The position numbers and the translations under genes were made by a program. Of a stretch of DNA of 64,000 nt, positions 1 through 11,704 are shown piece by piece (the first letter of the stretch is position 1; each line of letters begins with the position of its first letter). The notes beneath the pieces were generated by a model that ran no database searches, had not been told where the DNA came from, and saw only the letters and a list, made by a program, of their open reading frames with translations. This stretch comes from Aurelia coerulea (lineage: Eukaryota; Cnidaria; Scyphozoa; Semaeostomeae; Ulmaridae). The stretch covers positions 3,889,501 to 3,953,500 of the forward strand of contig CM076959.1 in the NCBI GenBank assembly GCA_039566865.1. Reading direction: 5' to 3'.

Positions 1-2200
1 CAGGTGAAGCTAAGAAGCATTTGTAATAGGAACTTAAGATTTTTTTGACATTGAGCAGTAACAGTAACGGTGTTCATGTTGTTATTTTGAAATCGATAAA
101 CTACATTAACTCCACACTTTTCTGGCATTAAAACATCAGCAAGTTAATCAAGGGGGGGGGGCCTAGGGTATCAATTTCGTAAAAGTTGGTCCAGAGAATG
201 GTCAAAATTTTCTAGCCAAAGGTACCATTTTCGTAAAAATTAGTCTTGCTCGCGGCAGACCCCTACCCACAATTTCTCCAAGAACCCCCCCCCCCCCCAG
301 TGAAGTCAATCGAAAATCTTGGTAGCATGAGTGTCCTAAACTTTAAGAGACTTCCTTACCAGCCCCGAACCTTAGTTTTTTATAAAAAGTTAATGTATAT
401 CTCATTCCATTCTATGCACGACGTTCCTTACGTCAACTCCGAGCTTGAAGTAATTTTAGCATCTTTTAGGAATTTCGGTAACTTTTGCAACATTATGTTA
501 GAGAGTCTGGTACCCAACTTTTCCTTATTTTAGCAATATTACAAAAAATTCAATTATGTTTTGTTTATTCTCTGCTAGAAAGAATCCTTTTTCTGATCAG
601 GCTAGGATTCAATGCCTTTATTTATGAAAAACTAGTCTTTGAAAATAATGATTTATGACTATGATCAGCATCGTCATGATGATGATGACAACGATGATGA
701 TGATGATGATGCTATAATGATGCTATGATGATGATGATGCTGATAATAATGATGATTATTATTTGTCAATTAATGTTGTTCTTGCTGTTGTTTTTATTGT
801 TGTTGTTGTTGTTGTTGTTATTGCTTGCTATTGTTCCTGCTGAAATACTGAAGATGTGTTACACGGTTCCAACAGTATTAGCGGCGAAAGGCTCAAACTT
901 ACAGGAAACTGCAGTTGCGTCATAAGAGAAATTGTTGAAACAATATACCAAGGCATTTCTTTAACCCTATAGTGGATGGGCTATCTGACACGTTCTATTT
1001 TGGTTGGGGGGGTTAAAAAGCCCCCCCCCCCCTACCTAACTCTTGACTGGAAATAGATAGAGCAACCAGATTTGGTGTACTAATAGCCCCAGGCATGTAC
1101 TTTAGGAAAATATAAAGATTAACGTAAATTAGCGGTCATTATTGCTTGCGTCAGTATTTTTCTTTGTGTGGTCAAAAAAAGTGGCATAATTGGTCAAAAT
1201 CAGGAAAAATGCAATAAAATTTAATTCGGAGCACAATTTCCATCCAAACACGAAAATTTTGCAAAATACTGCAATTTTGCTATTTCTTGCGCGAAAATTA
1301 ATATTTGAGAATTGGCAAGTTTGACAGAGTCAGTTCCAGAACATTGTCACCCTCCCCCTTATTTGTCAAAATATTCTTATAAGAACTCTTGAGTCGTTGC
1401 ACAATTAGTAGCAGGAAAAAGTCAGAAAGTTTCCGGTCCACAATTGTTCTCCTGGCAGAATATAACAAAAATTCTAAATAAGTACTAGGGGTGTAACCAA
1501 AATAGGGTAACATAGTGATGAGACTTTTACTTTTTGGTCACAAGGCTGCGAAATATGATAACATTGTTCGAAATACATTTGATCATATGTCGGCGCACTA
1601 AATTCGCGTTTTACCTTCAAATCCTTTTTGGCAACCATATTTTTTTCACACGGCATCTAGATGCCGCTTTCCTAGCTCTAATTGGCATTTGTTTGCGAGC
1701 CAAAATATTTCAATTTATTTTCGTGATGTGTTTCCTAACCAATAACCACTCTAATCCCTATTGAGAACGGATTTCGTGTTTGGCACATTGCTGTCTATAA
1801 ACCTCGAGGCTCCATTAGCCATAGTAAAGTAACTCTTTTCAACTAGATGTTTGACCTGATCAGCGAGGGGCTTGGTTACGAGTTTCAGGCGCTACATGAG
1901 TCATTAACTGTATTTGACAACTTTGCTCGTGAAAACTATTACGGGAACACCAAATGGGTTTGCCTGGAAAGTAAACCCACCACCCTCATTTGCAACAGGT
2001 ATTTCCATTTTGAAGTTTCTTGCTGAATTCGAAAGTGCAAATCTGAATATCTAAATCGACTTGTCTACTCTGAACTGTATAAACTAAAATAAAAACGAAG
2101 CTTCAAATTGAATTCCGAGGTCACACTTAAGATGTATGAAAATCATGCCATGCGAGGGGCATTTAACTCCAAAAAATATCTCGTACACCTTAGGCAAAAA
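1..2200. other. Non-coding flank left of the KDZ gene
   Basis: I see no gene here. Short ORFs have no recognisable domain and biased, low-complexity composition. The stretch holds a G run near 152-161, a C run near 284-298, another G/C pair near 1006-1032 and a trinucleotide repeat region. The left end of the KDZ element should lie here or beyond the window. Its terminal sequence, as seen at the right end, is not found except for a 9-base chance-level match near 979. Confidence 0.5.
676..826. repeat. Trinucleotide simple repeats (GAT)n and (TTG)n
   Basis: A run of GAT/ATG triplets (about 676-760) is followed by TTG/TTA triplets (about 775-826). The apparent 66-residue ORF here, rich in Met and Leu, is a translation of the repeat and is not annotated as a gene. 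Confidence 0.9.
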
Positions 2201-2319
2201 TCCTTTTGTTTTCAAGAAAAATCCGTACGCTTGACGTATCCACTGTAAAGACAAAAACCAATGATCCATTGCATTCAATATGTAAGATAAACCAAAAACT
2301 GACTACGACAGTCTCAACC

Positions 2320-3005
2320 ATGGCCTCCTTCAGTGAAATGCTTCAAAGGGGGGAACGAAAACGAAAGTTAAATCAAGAAATGACAAATGCATTCAGCACT
2401 ATTAAAGGATGCAGTTTTTCTTCCTTTAGTGTAATGACATCTTTGCTACAGCCAAATGACATCGAATGTTTTTTAATGATGAAGATGACGCGAAGTGGAT
2501 TAGATACTTGGATCGATTTTGTATCCAATATACCACAGACAGCGCTGCAACTTATGCTGCCAGTGCTTTGTGAGATACTTTCTCGTCTATGCGAAACAGA
2601 TGTATCAAAAGATGATGCTGCACATTGCTATGCCCTGACTAAAAGATTGGCAAAGCCATCGAACGATAACGCAAAGCGAAAAATACTCTCTGCTGGGATG
2701 GTGGTCGATCACCCTGCAGTCACAGTAATATCACCACCAATCGAATCTTGCCTTGTTTGTTTAAAAAAATTAAACGTTCACAACAAGCCTTCTCATGTGA
2801 CAATATTTGATGTTGACGGTCCAGTTCCTGCCATGAAAGTCACCCTAAAATGCAAGCACTGCACTCCAAATGTCATGTATGGATATGCAAAATATGGGAA
2901 CAAAATCACTGGCTACAAATATTTCAAAAATGAGAGAGAGTTTGTAGAAGCATCAAATGAGACATACTTTTCCCGAAAATTATGCAGCTTTCAAGTCAAC
3001 TTGGC
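2320..3005 (+). CDS. KDZ gene exon 1: N-terminal region with cysteine cluster
   Basis: The ATG at 2320 sits in a good Kozak context (AACCATGG). The frame is also open upstream to 2206, so a longer start is possible. The exon encodes about 228 residues: a Lys/Arg-rich start, then Cys-x-x-Cys in ESCLVCLKKL and again in LKCKHC, spaced as in zinc-binding clusters of KDZ-associated proteins. The donor is GC|GTATGT, leaving phase 2. The cluster continues with a Y-G-Y/F pattern followed by a REFVEASNETYFSRKL block that I associate with this family. The open frame runs past the donor to 3048 only as intron read-through. Confidence 0.8.
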
Positions 3006-3132
3006 GTATGTAATACAATTTATTAATTTATTAAACCATCTACAGTAATAAAGCTAAATCTATAATAAGAAGACACTGAGCGCGCCAGAGAGGCACTTCA
3101 AATACAGCAATTCTAAATTCACAAGCATTCAT

Positions 3133-3576
3133 CCCGGGGGATGGAGGGGGGGGGGGGGTACTTCACATATTCAGGGCCGTAGGAAACACCTTGTTCTTAA
3201 AACAATAGAGAACAATACATCTGGTTAATGCTTGTGACGAAGCACCATTGTTTTCAAAATTATTGGCTTTCCTACAGGGCCTGCACACATTTTGGGCACA
3301 GGAACGTGCCATCGGGAAGGGTATCAATTTTCGCGATTTTGGTTTAAGGAACGGTATCGATTTTCACGACTTTGGTATAAGGAACGGTATCGATTTTGCG
3401 ATTTTGGTATAAGTTAACATTTTAGGAAAATTGGCATAAGGTCGGGTACACTTTTTCGGAAAATTGGTATGAGGTCGGGTATGCTTTTTCGGAAAATTGG
3501 TATAAGGAACGGGTATTTTTTCGAAGCTTTGATGGCACGTCCCCGATCAAAACCAGGTCAAGCACCCCCCCTTAGG
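3133..3576. mobile_element. hAT-like MITE with CCCGGGG terminus, 8-bp TSD GCATTCAT
   Basis: Starts CCCGGGGG and ends CCCCCCCTTAGG. It is flanked on both sides by GCATTCAT (3125-3132 and 3577-3584). An 8-bp TSD fits hAT-type insertion. The interior carries about five imperfect repeats of a GGTATCGATTTTCG-type unit (about 3318-3520). A second, smaller element is nested inside at 3172-3283. Confidence 0.7.
3172..3283. mobile_element. 112-bp hAT-like MITE nested in another MITE
   Basis: The termini CAGGGCCGTAGGAAA and TTTCCTACAGGGCCTG form imperfect inverted repeats. Flanks CACATATT (3164-3171) and CACACATT (3284-3291) match at 7 of 8 bases, as expected for an old 8-bp TSD. The CAGGG..GTAGGAA terminus is shared with the element at 11314-11478. 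Confidence 0.7.
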
Positions 3577-4942
3577 GCATTCATCACCCGATTGCATTCT
3601 TGTAGCGACGGCAGAGATTGGATCATTACATTACAAAATACTTAGTAATAATAAAGTGGACACAATCTCGTCTTTGAAACTCTAATTTTGTTTTTGGCAC
3701 ATTACTGTGGGAAATTTCCAGATCAAAGACTGCCAACATCGATTCATTAGGTGGCGTGAACGTATAGAGGGAGCATTGCCAAATTAAAGTTTCTTTGCCT
3801 TCTCAATAAGGATATATGTTTGCCAAGAAGCCTACGGCACATGCACACAACTTACTGTTTTGATTGAATCTTGATACACTAGTTACCAGGTTACTGATAG
3901 CTCTCACATCTAAGCTGCAAGGACAGGAAACTTGCCAAAAGGTATACTTCAATCAATATCTTTGCTTCAATGAGCTGGTTGTCATCGTTTTTTTTAATTT
4001 TCTTTTAATTAGGTGAAATACAAGGGTAATGAGCATTGCCAAACAAAACCCTCTTCTACCCATTTAGTAGTAGTGCCGTTGCCAAAACTCTTAGAGTCAT
4101 GCGATCGATAATATCGTTCAAAAGGGTAACTAAGTTTTGAGGGATGTTAAAATAAGCTTCATCCAAAGCGCTGCGCTGTCCTCCTCCGTTGCCCATGGTA
4201 TGTGATTTGCGCAGTGATTTGCTGTTGGAGTCACCTAAAAATAACAATTAACCACATTCATGTCATGTTCTTACAGAGCTAGATACAGTATCATACACTG
4301 TAGTTGCAAACATGCATGCTGCTTCAAACTAATGGCGGAGAATAACTATACGTACTTTCTATACGAAACTAAGAAACTGACCTTGTTCAGAAGTCTATTA
4401 TGACCTTTTTCAGAAGTCTATTATTAAAGTTATCAGATTCTGAGTACTGAAAGTTTCTTCACACTATTTTAACAGTTTCTTGCAGGGCTGCCAAAATTTA
4501 CGTTGTATCTATCAGAGGAGGATCTCTTGTGTCTTCAGGAAAATTTCATTTCATCAGGGCATGAGAACCCACCCGACCATGTGACCAGGTGGTCGCTGGA
4601 AATTTCCAAATTTTGTCCCTTTTCTTATCTCATTTTTTGTTTCGCATTGGTTTTTAGTTTTTACAAATCAAAAACATAAATAAAGTCAAGCAAATGTAGA
4701 TTGTATCTCATGTACTGTTTATATTCAAAGGTATGTAACAAATATGAGATCTGCAAAGCATTGGGTTTGCTTTATTTATGTCTTTTCTAAAATCATAATG
4801 CATTCTTTTATTCGAGCTTTTATTGGTTTCAATTTCACTTTCATCCACATCCAGTCTAAAGCAAATGCCATGGATATGGGGAGCTTGAATGCTATCGTTG
4901 GAATGTATCATTAATCTTTTATCTGAATAATAAGTAGCTCTA

Positions 4943-5852
4943 CAGGGTGTCCCAAAAAACTTGTGCACCGTTTGTCTGCAGATTGTGACAAAACTATTCT
5001 CGCCAAACTTTTGCATGATAGTGCTCTTCAGATGTTCAATTAAAGTTTGCAACCATTCCCATAAAAATCCGTTGAAAAATGATGGAGCTACGACCTTTCA
5101 GGAGACCAATTCACTAAAACCAGCGGTCGGCCATTTTGCCTTACTATTTTTCAGCGATAAATAGCTTCATGGATTGAACTGAAGCAGCAGCCTCCAAGTC
5201 ATAGCTCTCGTGAAAATTCTGATAATCCTCGGAGAGTTCCACCATTTCTGACCTCACAGAAATTAATTCTTACCTCACGTGAAGACCCGGGGGGGGGGGG
5301 GTACTTGACTTAAATTTGTACGGGGCTGTGCCCACGAAAATTTTTTTTTTACCCTGCTCCAGAATGTTTCGCTCAAAATGATAACCTGTTCTAGAAAAAA
5401 TTGGTGAAAAGTATACTCAAAAACATGAAATTTGACCGAAAAACGACCCGATCTAGCAGAAAATTCCCCTTTGACATGTTTTGACAACCTGCTCTAGAAA
5501 AATTGCCTCATTTTGATACCCTGTGCTGGAAAAAATTGGTGAAAACGATACCCTTAAAAACGGCACATCCCCGTTGGGCAAATATACTAAGTACCCCCTC
5601 CCCCCGGGCGCGAAGATACTTATCACTGCAAAACAGTAAGGCAAAATGGCTGACTGCTGGTTTCAGTCGTCAGGCAAATGTGGTCTTCTGAAGGTCGTAG
5701 CACAATCATTTTTCAACGGATTTTTACGGGAATGGTGGCAAACTTTAATTGAACATCTGAAGAGCACCATCATGCGAAAGTTTGGCGAGAATCATAAGTC
5801 GTTTTGTCGCAATGTTCAGACAAACGGGGTACAATTTTTTTGGGACACCCTG
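4943..5852. mobile_element. Mariner-like MITE with long TIRs and TA target site
   Basis: Begins CAGGGTGTCCCAAAAAA and ends with its reverse complement, each flanked by TA (4941-4942, 5853-5854). The inverted arms are about 230 bp, roughly 4943-5160 against 5632-5852. TA flanks and a CAGGGTGTCCC terminus fit Tc1/mariner-derived MITEs. Another palindromic element is inserted in the centre at 5286-5608. Confidence 0.75.
5286..5608. mobile_element. hAT-like MITE with CCCGGGG termini nested in mariner-like MITE
   Basis: Starts CCCGGGGGGG then GTACTTGACTTA, and ends TACCCCCTCCCCCCGGG. Flanks CGTGAAGA (5278-5285) and CGCGAAGA (5609-5616) match at 7 of 8, a C-to-T type difference, which supports an old 8-bp TSD. 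It is the same terminal family as 22949-23297 and 3133-3576. Confidence 0.7.
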
Positions 5853-6505
5853 TACATCCCAGTGCTTGCAAGATGAAGTTTTCAATGGCGATCTCATAGA
5901 TGAAACCATATTTTAACATTCTATTCCTGCAGGAACTTTACGGATGATTTTGTCCGGTCACAAGAACGACAACATTTTTTCATGCCCTGCATTTCATAGC
6001 CAGTTTCATGAAATGACGCCTTTATTTATACATTACTCAAGTACCGTAGTGTCGAGTAACAAACTACCACAATCAAATCAAAACAAACAACAAATTTTCT
6101 GAAGTAAAATGTTTTCATTCGCAAGAATTTATTGATGGGTGAATCTTTATTGAAAGTTTCCCATGAAACGTTTCTGTAACAAACATTTTTGTTTTCTGAA
6201 AAACCTAAAAGGATCTACTTTTTTCAATCAACATAAGTTTTTGTCAAGTTGACATCGTATTTGTTAATTGAAAACATAAGATGTTTTTAAAGTCAGAAAT
6301 ATTTCATTTATATCATACTATACTGAATAAATTACTGAATATTAAACTAGTATTAAGTAGTGGAATGGGAGTGGAATTGGTGGATTTCATCTCGGCAAAG
6401 AACAGTCCCAAAACTGTCTTGTGGGCCATACCAGGTAACTCAAGAAATAAACTTCACAAACAACATTGCCTTCATGTTATTACAATATACCAATTCTATC
6501 CATAG

Positions 6506-6612
6506 TCTCCATTCGCAAGTATCATTCGAAGGCTTTCGTGAAGCCTACAACGACACAATAGAGGGCAATTTTTCATCAGAATTAGTGGTGGAATCAAACA
6601 AAATGCTTGAAG
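6506..6612 (+). CDS. KDZ gene exon 2
   Basis: Acceptor CTATCCATAG| and donor GAAG|GTAGGC. The 107 nt join exon 1 in phase 2 and leave phase 1. It encodes about 36 residues including SFEGFREAYNDT, the segment following the cysteine cluster where related proteins have a conserved F-x-x-F-x-E-x-Y-N pattern. Upstream ORF read-through from 6281 or 6360 is intronic. Confidence 0.75.
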
Positions 6613-7338
6613 GTAGGCTTTATGAGCTATCTTTTGTTAGAAAATCTGTCTTGTTCAAGGGTTATAGGCTTTCTTTTGATTATAATAGGACAACACATAC
6701 AACAGCTCTAGAAAATAATGTTGGACTTGCAGTACACTGATGATTGGTTGTTGTTTTAGGCTGTCATGTCAGAAAATATTTGTCACCCTGGGGAAAATGG
6801 ACTGAAAATATCACGCAAATCTAACATATCTGAAGAGAATAAGTTTCTGTTGTAAACCAGTTATAAGCTTAGCTGTTTATTGAACTAGCTTTCAGCTGAT
6901 GATTTCTTACATTTTATGTTATATAAGGGGAAAATAATTAAGTCACTCAGTATGGCCAATTATCCCCCAATTATATCATCTTCAAAACTACCCTACTAAT
7001 TTCACACTTTGCATGATTTCTTTTCAAAAACCAGATAGTAAGCTACAGGGAACTGCTTACAGTAACTTGTGATAGCACCCATCCATGTGGAAGACAACAT
7101 GTAGTATTTCTGGAAAAAAACCTTCATCAAATGCTATTGCCTACATGGCAAAATAACTTATACTTTGGTAATTTCATACCTTAATTTTAAAAAACCATTA
7201 TTGCAAAAAAACTTACACGTTTCATGTTTCATGGGATCACATACGATCAAATCAACCAACCGTAAACGCTGGTGAAAGAAAAGGCAAAATAACTAATGTT
7301 ATTAAAGTCTTTGTTAATAAGTTAAACATCTCTTTTAG
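6613..7338 (+). other. KDZ intron 2
   Basis: A 726-bp AT-rich intron between GTAGGC and TCTCTTTTAG. I see no gene or mobile element in it. Confidence 0.65.
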
Positions 7339-7509
7339 GAATGTCATCAGGCCAATACCTTTGCAAAGCAGATAGAAGATTGATCTCCAAAGCCTTTTAT
7401 AATTTGGAAATTGAAGCAGAAATTGCTGAAGGGGAAATGCTGTGGACATTGCCTGGGAACCATGATGATGATCTTGATAGCTTCATTAGTGGGATCCTTA
7501 TGACATTGA
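7339..7509 (+). CDS. KDZ gene exon 3, left part
   Basis: Acceptor CTCTTTTAG| joins exon 2 in phase 1. It encodes SSGQYLCKADRRLISKAFYN and a stretch rich in Glu/Asp. The exon is interrupted after 7509 by the Academ-like element. The last four bases TTGA (7506-7509) are the target duplication. Read-through into the element ends at a stop at 7533-7535. Confidence 0.7.
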
Positions 7510-7539
7510 TCATGCAGATTGTGATACCAGCATGAAACT

Positions 7540-8450
7540 TCGTACACCTACCCAGTTTGATGCGCTGAAAGATATAAGAATCAGACCCCAACTCAAATCT
7601 GCCCCCAAATGCTATTTTTAGACTGGGGTACTTGGACCCAGTCCCTCTAGGGGGTAGTTGTCATAACTCTACTGCAAGTGACGATACAGTCATGAAATTT
7701 GGTATAGGTATGTAGTTTGATGCACTGAATAAGATGAATAAGAGACCCCTTCAAAAATTTGCCCCCAAATGTTATTTTTAGACTGGGGTACTTGGACCCA
7801 GTCCCTTTAGGGGGTAGTTTTCAAAACTCTTCTGCAAGTGACGATACAGTCATGAGATTTGGTCCAGGTATATAGTTTGATGCGCTGAACAAGAGGAGAA
7901 AGAGACCCCTTCGAAAATTTGCCCCCAAATGCTATTTTTAGACTGGGGTACTTGGACCCAGTCCCTCTAGGGGGTAATTATCATATCTCCACTGCAAGTG
8001 ACGATACAGTCATGAAATTTGGTACAGATACGTAGTTTGATGCACTAAATAAGATGAAAATGAGACCCCTTCGAAAATTTGCCCCCAAATGTTATTTTTA
8101 GACTGGGGTACTTGGGCCCAGTCCTCTAAGGGGCAGTTATCTTAACTCTACTGCAAGGACGATACAGTCATGAAATTTGGTACAGGTATGTAGTTTGATG
8201 CGCTGAACAAGATGAAAAAGAGACCCCTTCGAAAATTTGCCCCCAAATGCTATTTTTAGACTGGGCTACTTGGGCCCAGTCCCTCTAAGGGGTAATTATC
8301 ACAACTCTACTGCAAGTGACGATACAGTCATAAAATTTGGCACATGTATGTAGTTTGATGCATTGAATAAGATGAAAAAGAAACCCTTTCAAAAGTGTGC
8401 GCCCAAATGCTATTTTTAGACCAGGGCACTGAAACCCAGTCCCTACCATC
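7540..8450. repeat. Left subterminal tandem repeats of the Academ-like element
   Basis: Successive units of about 158 bp each contain a GACGATACAGTCATGAAATT-type start, a TAGTTTGATGC block, GCCCCCAAATG and AGACTGGG..ACTTGG. Units begin near 7678, 7838, 7998, 8153 and 8312. They recur in inverted orientation at the other end. Confidence 0.85.
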
Positions 8451-9289
8451 GATACTACTCTATGTAACTACAAAGTTTATCAGGTTCCTGCATACTAATA
8501 ATATCAGTAAGGATTACGTTCTTAAGGATACAAGGTTCACATTGAGGATATTAGGTTCATGACATTAAGGATATAAGGTTCACGAGTCTAGGTTCAAACC
8601 TGTATGAAAGATACCGTTAATCGCTGCATTGTCTACTGCACTGGCAGAGTTATGTGCAATCTAGCTGATGCTGACGACATTTGCACCTCCCACTGCAATC
8701 TTAAAAATGCAGCATTACTCTCAAATATTGAGACATAAATATTGTTTTTCTTTTTTTTCTTTAAAATTGTTGATTTTAAGGACACCTCTGGAGGGACCAT
8801 TTTGGAAACAGGCCGCACTAACCTTTTAATGCTATCCCTGCCATTTTAACTGGTGGTGTTTTTCGACTCAATGTTTAACTTCTATATTTATATCATATTG
8901 TACACCTGCAATTAGACTTATTTCTTTTTTAAAATTTATATTACATCTAGCTTCTAAGTTCTTGCCGAAATTTTACGTATACATACAAAATTTACATACA
9001 TGCAAAGAAATGCAAATGTTTTGGTAATGTTTTGATTTGACAGTTCTTGAATGTATACATTGATAAGCATATAAAAGCCACTTGCATTGACTACATTTTT
9101 GTTTTGTACATTTACAAAATTTTTGTTTTGTACATTTTTATTTTCTACTTTTCTCAGTGTGCTGAAAAGTCTGTCTGTTTTTGCGTCTGTTTCTCTCCTA
9201 GTAGCTTTTTTCAGTATATACTACAGAACCAAGTTTTTTTTGCATATATATCAACTAAATAAAAATCCTTTTGCTATTTTTGCAGAATA

Positions 9290-9960
9290 ATATTTTACAC
9301 TTCTTACATAAGAAAAAACAAGTTTCGTTGGCGTCTGGATGTGATCTCCATACTGTCCATGAAATCCTTTTTCCTCTGCCAGCAAAACTTGACACTGTGT
9401 CATATCCACTAAAGGCGAACCAGAAACGTAATTCTTGGCAAACCTATTCACCTGGGTTGGTAGCATACTCGTAAATCGGAAGCCAACGCTGGTGCTCACC
9501 AATGCTGAATTCCACCCACAGCCCTTCAATTTGCAAAGACTAAAATAAGAAAATTGCAAGTGCCACATCATCTGTATCTACCATTTTCACAACGATTTTT
9601 CGACGGCCAGAGTCTGCTGCATGCTTCACACGGACAAAGATTCTTGTGTCCGCTTCTTCGTGATAACACGGTGATAAGCGAATTGAATCGATGTCGGCGC
9701 TGCATAATGCTTTATTGAAAGATGTAGCAAGGATCATGCTATTTAGAGGGCAATGTGAAACAAGCTTGTCGGCTAATAGACCAAATAGCTCCGTATTATC
9801 ATCATAATCCCGAATGAATTGCTGCCACTTTCTCCATATTGGAGTTGTCTCTCTAACTGAAATCCTTCTACCTGAAGCTCTTTTTTCTCTCGTTCTCGCA
9901 TCGCTGACTGCTGACATCGTTCAGGTATACGTCAAAAACAATCGGCACAGCTCTCTTTGC
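9290..9960 (-). pseudogene. Broken XPG-like ORF of the Academ-like element
   Basis: On the - strand one frame (9917 to about 9290) reads TPIWRKWQQFIRDYDDN, then LSPCYHEEADTRIFV, then VDTDDVALAI. After a TAG near 9540 it continues EGLWVEFSIGEHQRW, and after another TAG, FSGYDTVSSFAGRGK. This order (EEADTR, VDTD, then a G-C/Y-D-T-V-S-x-F-x-G-x-G-K block) matches a transposon protein family I recall from invertebrates and link to XPG-type nucleases. Upstream, IVFDVYLNDVS lies in another frame, so there is a frameshift near 9880 as well. At least two nonsense mutations and one frameshift make it inactive. The superfamily link is from memory. Confidence 0.55.
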
Positions 9961-10089
9961 TGAAAACTCTCGTAAATTGCAAAGGCTTCATTACAAAGCT
10001 GTCAAGAGGGAAATCAATCCCACATAAATTATCTAACAACCTCAACGGGAATTTGAGTGAGGACTGGACAACAAGAATAGAACTGGAGC

Positions 10090-10857
10090 TTTTAGGGGCC
10101 TTGCACGACCCCAGTCTAGAAATAGCATTTGGGGGCAAATTTTCGATGGGGTCTCTTTTTCATCTTATTCAGCGCATCAAACTACATACCTGTACCAAAT
10201 TTAATGACCGTATCGTCACTTGCAGTAGAGTTATGATAACTGCCCCTTAGAGGACTAGGCCCAAGTACCCCAGTCTAAAAATAGCATTTTGGGGCAAATT
10301 TTCGAAGGGGTCTCTTTTTCATCTTATTCAGTGCATCAAACTACATACTTGTACCAAATTTTATGACTGTATCGTTTCTTACTATAGAGTTATGATAACT
10401 GCCCCTTAGAGGACTGGGCCCAAGTACCCTGGTCTAAAAATAGCATTTGGGGGCAAATTTTCGAAGGGGTCTCTTTTTCATCTTATTCAGCGCATCAAAC
10501 TACATACCTGTACCAAATTTCATGACTGTATTGTCACTTACAGCAGAGTTATGATAACTGCCCCTTAGAGGACTGGGCCCAAGTACCCCAGTCTAAAAAT
10601 AGCATTTGGGGGCAAATTTTCGAAGGGGTCCCTTTTTCATCTTATTTAGTGCATCAAACTACGTATCTGTACCAAATTTCATGACTGTATCGTCACTTGC
10701 AGTGGAGATATGATAACTACCCCTTAGAGGGACTGGGCCTAAGTGCCCCAGTCTAAAAATAGCATTTGGGGGCAGATTTGAGTTGGGGTCTGATTCTTAT
10801 ATTTTTCAGTGTATCAAACTGGGTAGGTGTACGAAGTTTCATGCTGGTATCACAATC
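10090..10857. repeat. Right subterminal tandem repeats of the Academ-like element
   Basis: Units of about 158 bp in the opposite orientation to 7540-8450, with GTCTAAAAATAGCATTTGGGG, TTCGAAGGGGTC and CATCTTATTCAG blocks repeated near 10110, 10270, 10430, 10590 and 10750. Together with the left set they form the inverted arms. Confidence 0.85.
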
Positions 10858-10868
10858 TGCATGATTGA

Positions 10869-10963
10869 GACCGTCTGGTGACTTTAGGGCCTCCACTACA
10901 TGGATGAGGTGGAGACAATGAGGTCAATAGAACTCTATCAGCACAAGCATTGCACAGAGAACT
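10869..10963 (+). CDS. KDZ gene exon 3, right part
   Basis: Resumes after the TTGA duplication and ends at AACT|GTAAAA. The 3' half reads MRSIELYQHKHCTENC and joins exon 4 in phase 1 to give HKHCTENCCEDF-type context, just before the catalytic DG. KDZ relatives have a similar H-x-C..CC..DG spacing. The frame entering from 7509 is one base out relative to this frame, and two stops (TGA, TAG) lie in the latter near 10875-10886. A small indel after insertion is likely. Confidence 0.55.
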
Positions 10964-11313
10964 GTAAAAAAGAGGTAAATTTTATCAGATAAACATTATT
11001 GCAACAAGATCATACAAGCAGGGACCTTCAGTACCAAATTTCCACTTGGAAAATTTGGCTTAACAAATGGTGACAAGTACATCCATGTCTTGACAAGGCG
11101 ATGATAAATTGCAAAGATTCCCTTTACACTTTGAAGTGTTGAGTGAAAAATCACATCTTACCAACAATTTTCAGCATTCTTTGTAATATTGTATATAATT
11201 ATATCACTCTATTTCTTTTAAGAATTATGTAACACCCCTTTGAGATATGTGGATAAATGGTGCAATATAAATGCCTTTTATTACTATTATAAATATGTTT
11301 CCATAACTTTGTA

Positions 11314-11478
11314 CAGGGACGTAGGAAGCATCTCAAACTTGAGGGGGCACGACACTTTGAGGGCACTTTTTTCATAGCTAAAGGAGCACTTCCTGAAAAT
11401 AAAAAGGGCACTTCTTTGTTTATTGCAAAATCTTAGGGGGGCACGTGCACCCAATGCCCCCCGGTTCCTACGTCTCTG
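11314..11478. mobile_element. 165-bp hAT-like MITE, TSD ACTTTGTA
   Basis: Termini CAGGGACGTAGGAA and TTCCTACGTCTCTG, flanked by perfect 8-bp repeats ACTTTGTA (11306-11313 and 11479-11486). The CAG-type terminus and 8-bp TSD fit hAT. It shares its terminus with 3172-3283. Confidence 0.85.
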
Positions 11479-11704
11479 ACTTTGTAACAAACAACTTCTC
11501 TGAACCTTTTTCTGAATCATGAAAATACTCCAGAGCCACGTTGTAAATATCCCTTTTTTACACAAAAAAATTAAATCAACTTTCTCTGAATCAAGATAAA
11601 TTGTAGCCTGCGAGCAGACCCAATATTCCGAAGAAGAAAGGGTCTGCACAACAATGACCAAAAGCTTGCTACACACTGCAAATCCCTTTATACCATTCAT
11701 TTTA

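Larger units (their letters stand above)
3006..6505 (+). other. KDZ intron 1
   Basis: A 3.5-kb intron filled with short palindromic elements (3133-3576 with a nested 3172-3283; 4943-5852 with a nested 5286-5608). Between them (3592-4940 and 5855-6505) I see no coding potential. The ORFs there lack domains or read through repeat arms. Confidence 0.6.
7510..10864. mobile_element. Academ-like DNA transposon inserted in KDZ exon 3, TSD TTGA
   Basis: The 3355-bp element starts TCATGCAGATTGTGATACC and ends with the reverse complement. TTGA flanks it at 7506-7509 and 10865-10868. Each arm is built of roughly 158-bp subrepeats: five to six copies on the left, four to five on the right in inverted orientation. 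The interior carries a broken - strand ORF of an XPG-like type. A 3-4-bp TSD and an XPG-like nuclease ORF are features I recall for the Academ superfamily. The assignment is tentative, but the boundaries are clear. Confidence 0.65.

Noticed and set aside
725..925. 66-residue Met/Leu-rich ORF as a membrane peptide
   Set aside because: It is a translation of GAT and TTG microsatellites.
978..1000. Left end of the KDZ element at GGGCTATCTGACACG
   Set aside because: Only the first 9 bases match the known terminus. The following sequence differs from the 610-bp terminal repeat.
4708..5052. Minus-strand ORF of 114 residues
   Set aside because: Its N-terminal part is the arm of the mariner-like MITE (the same residues recur at about 5720-5790). 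No domain in the remainder.
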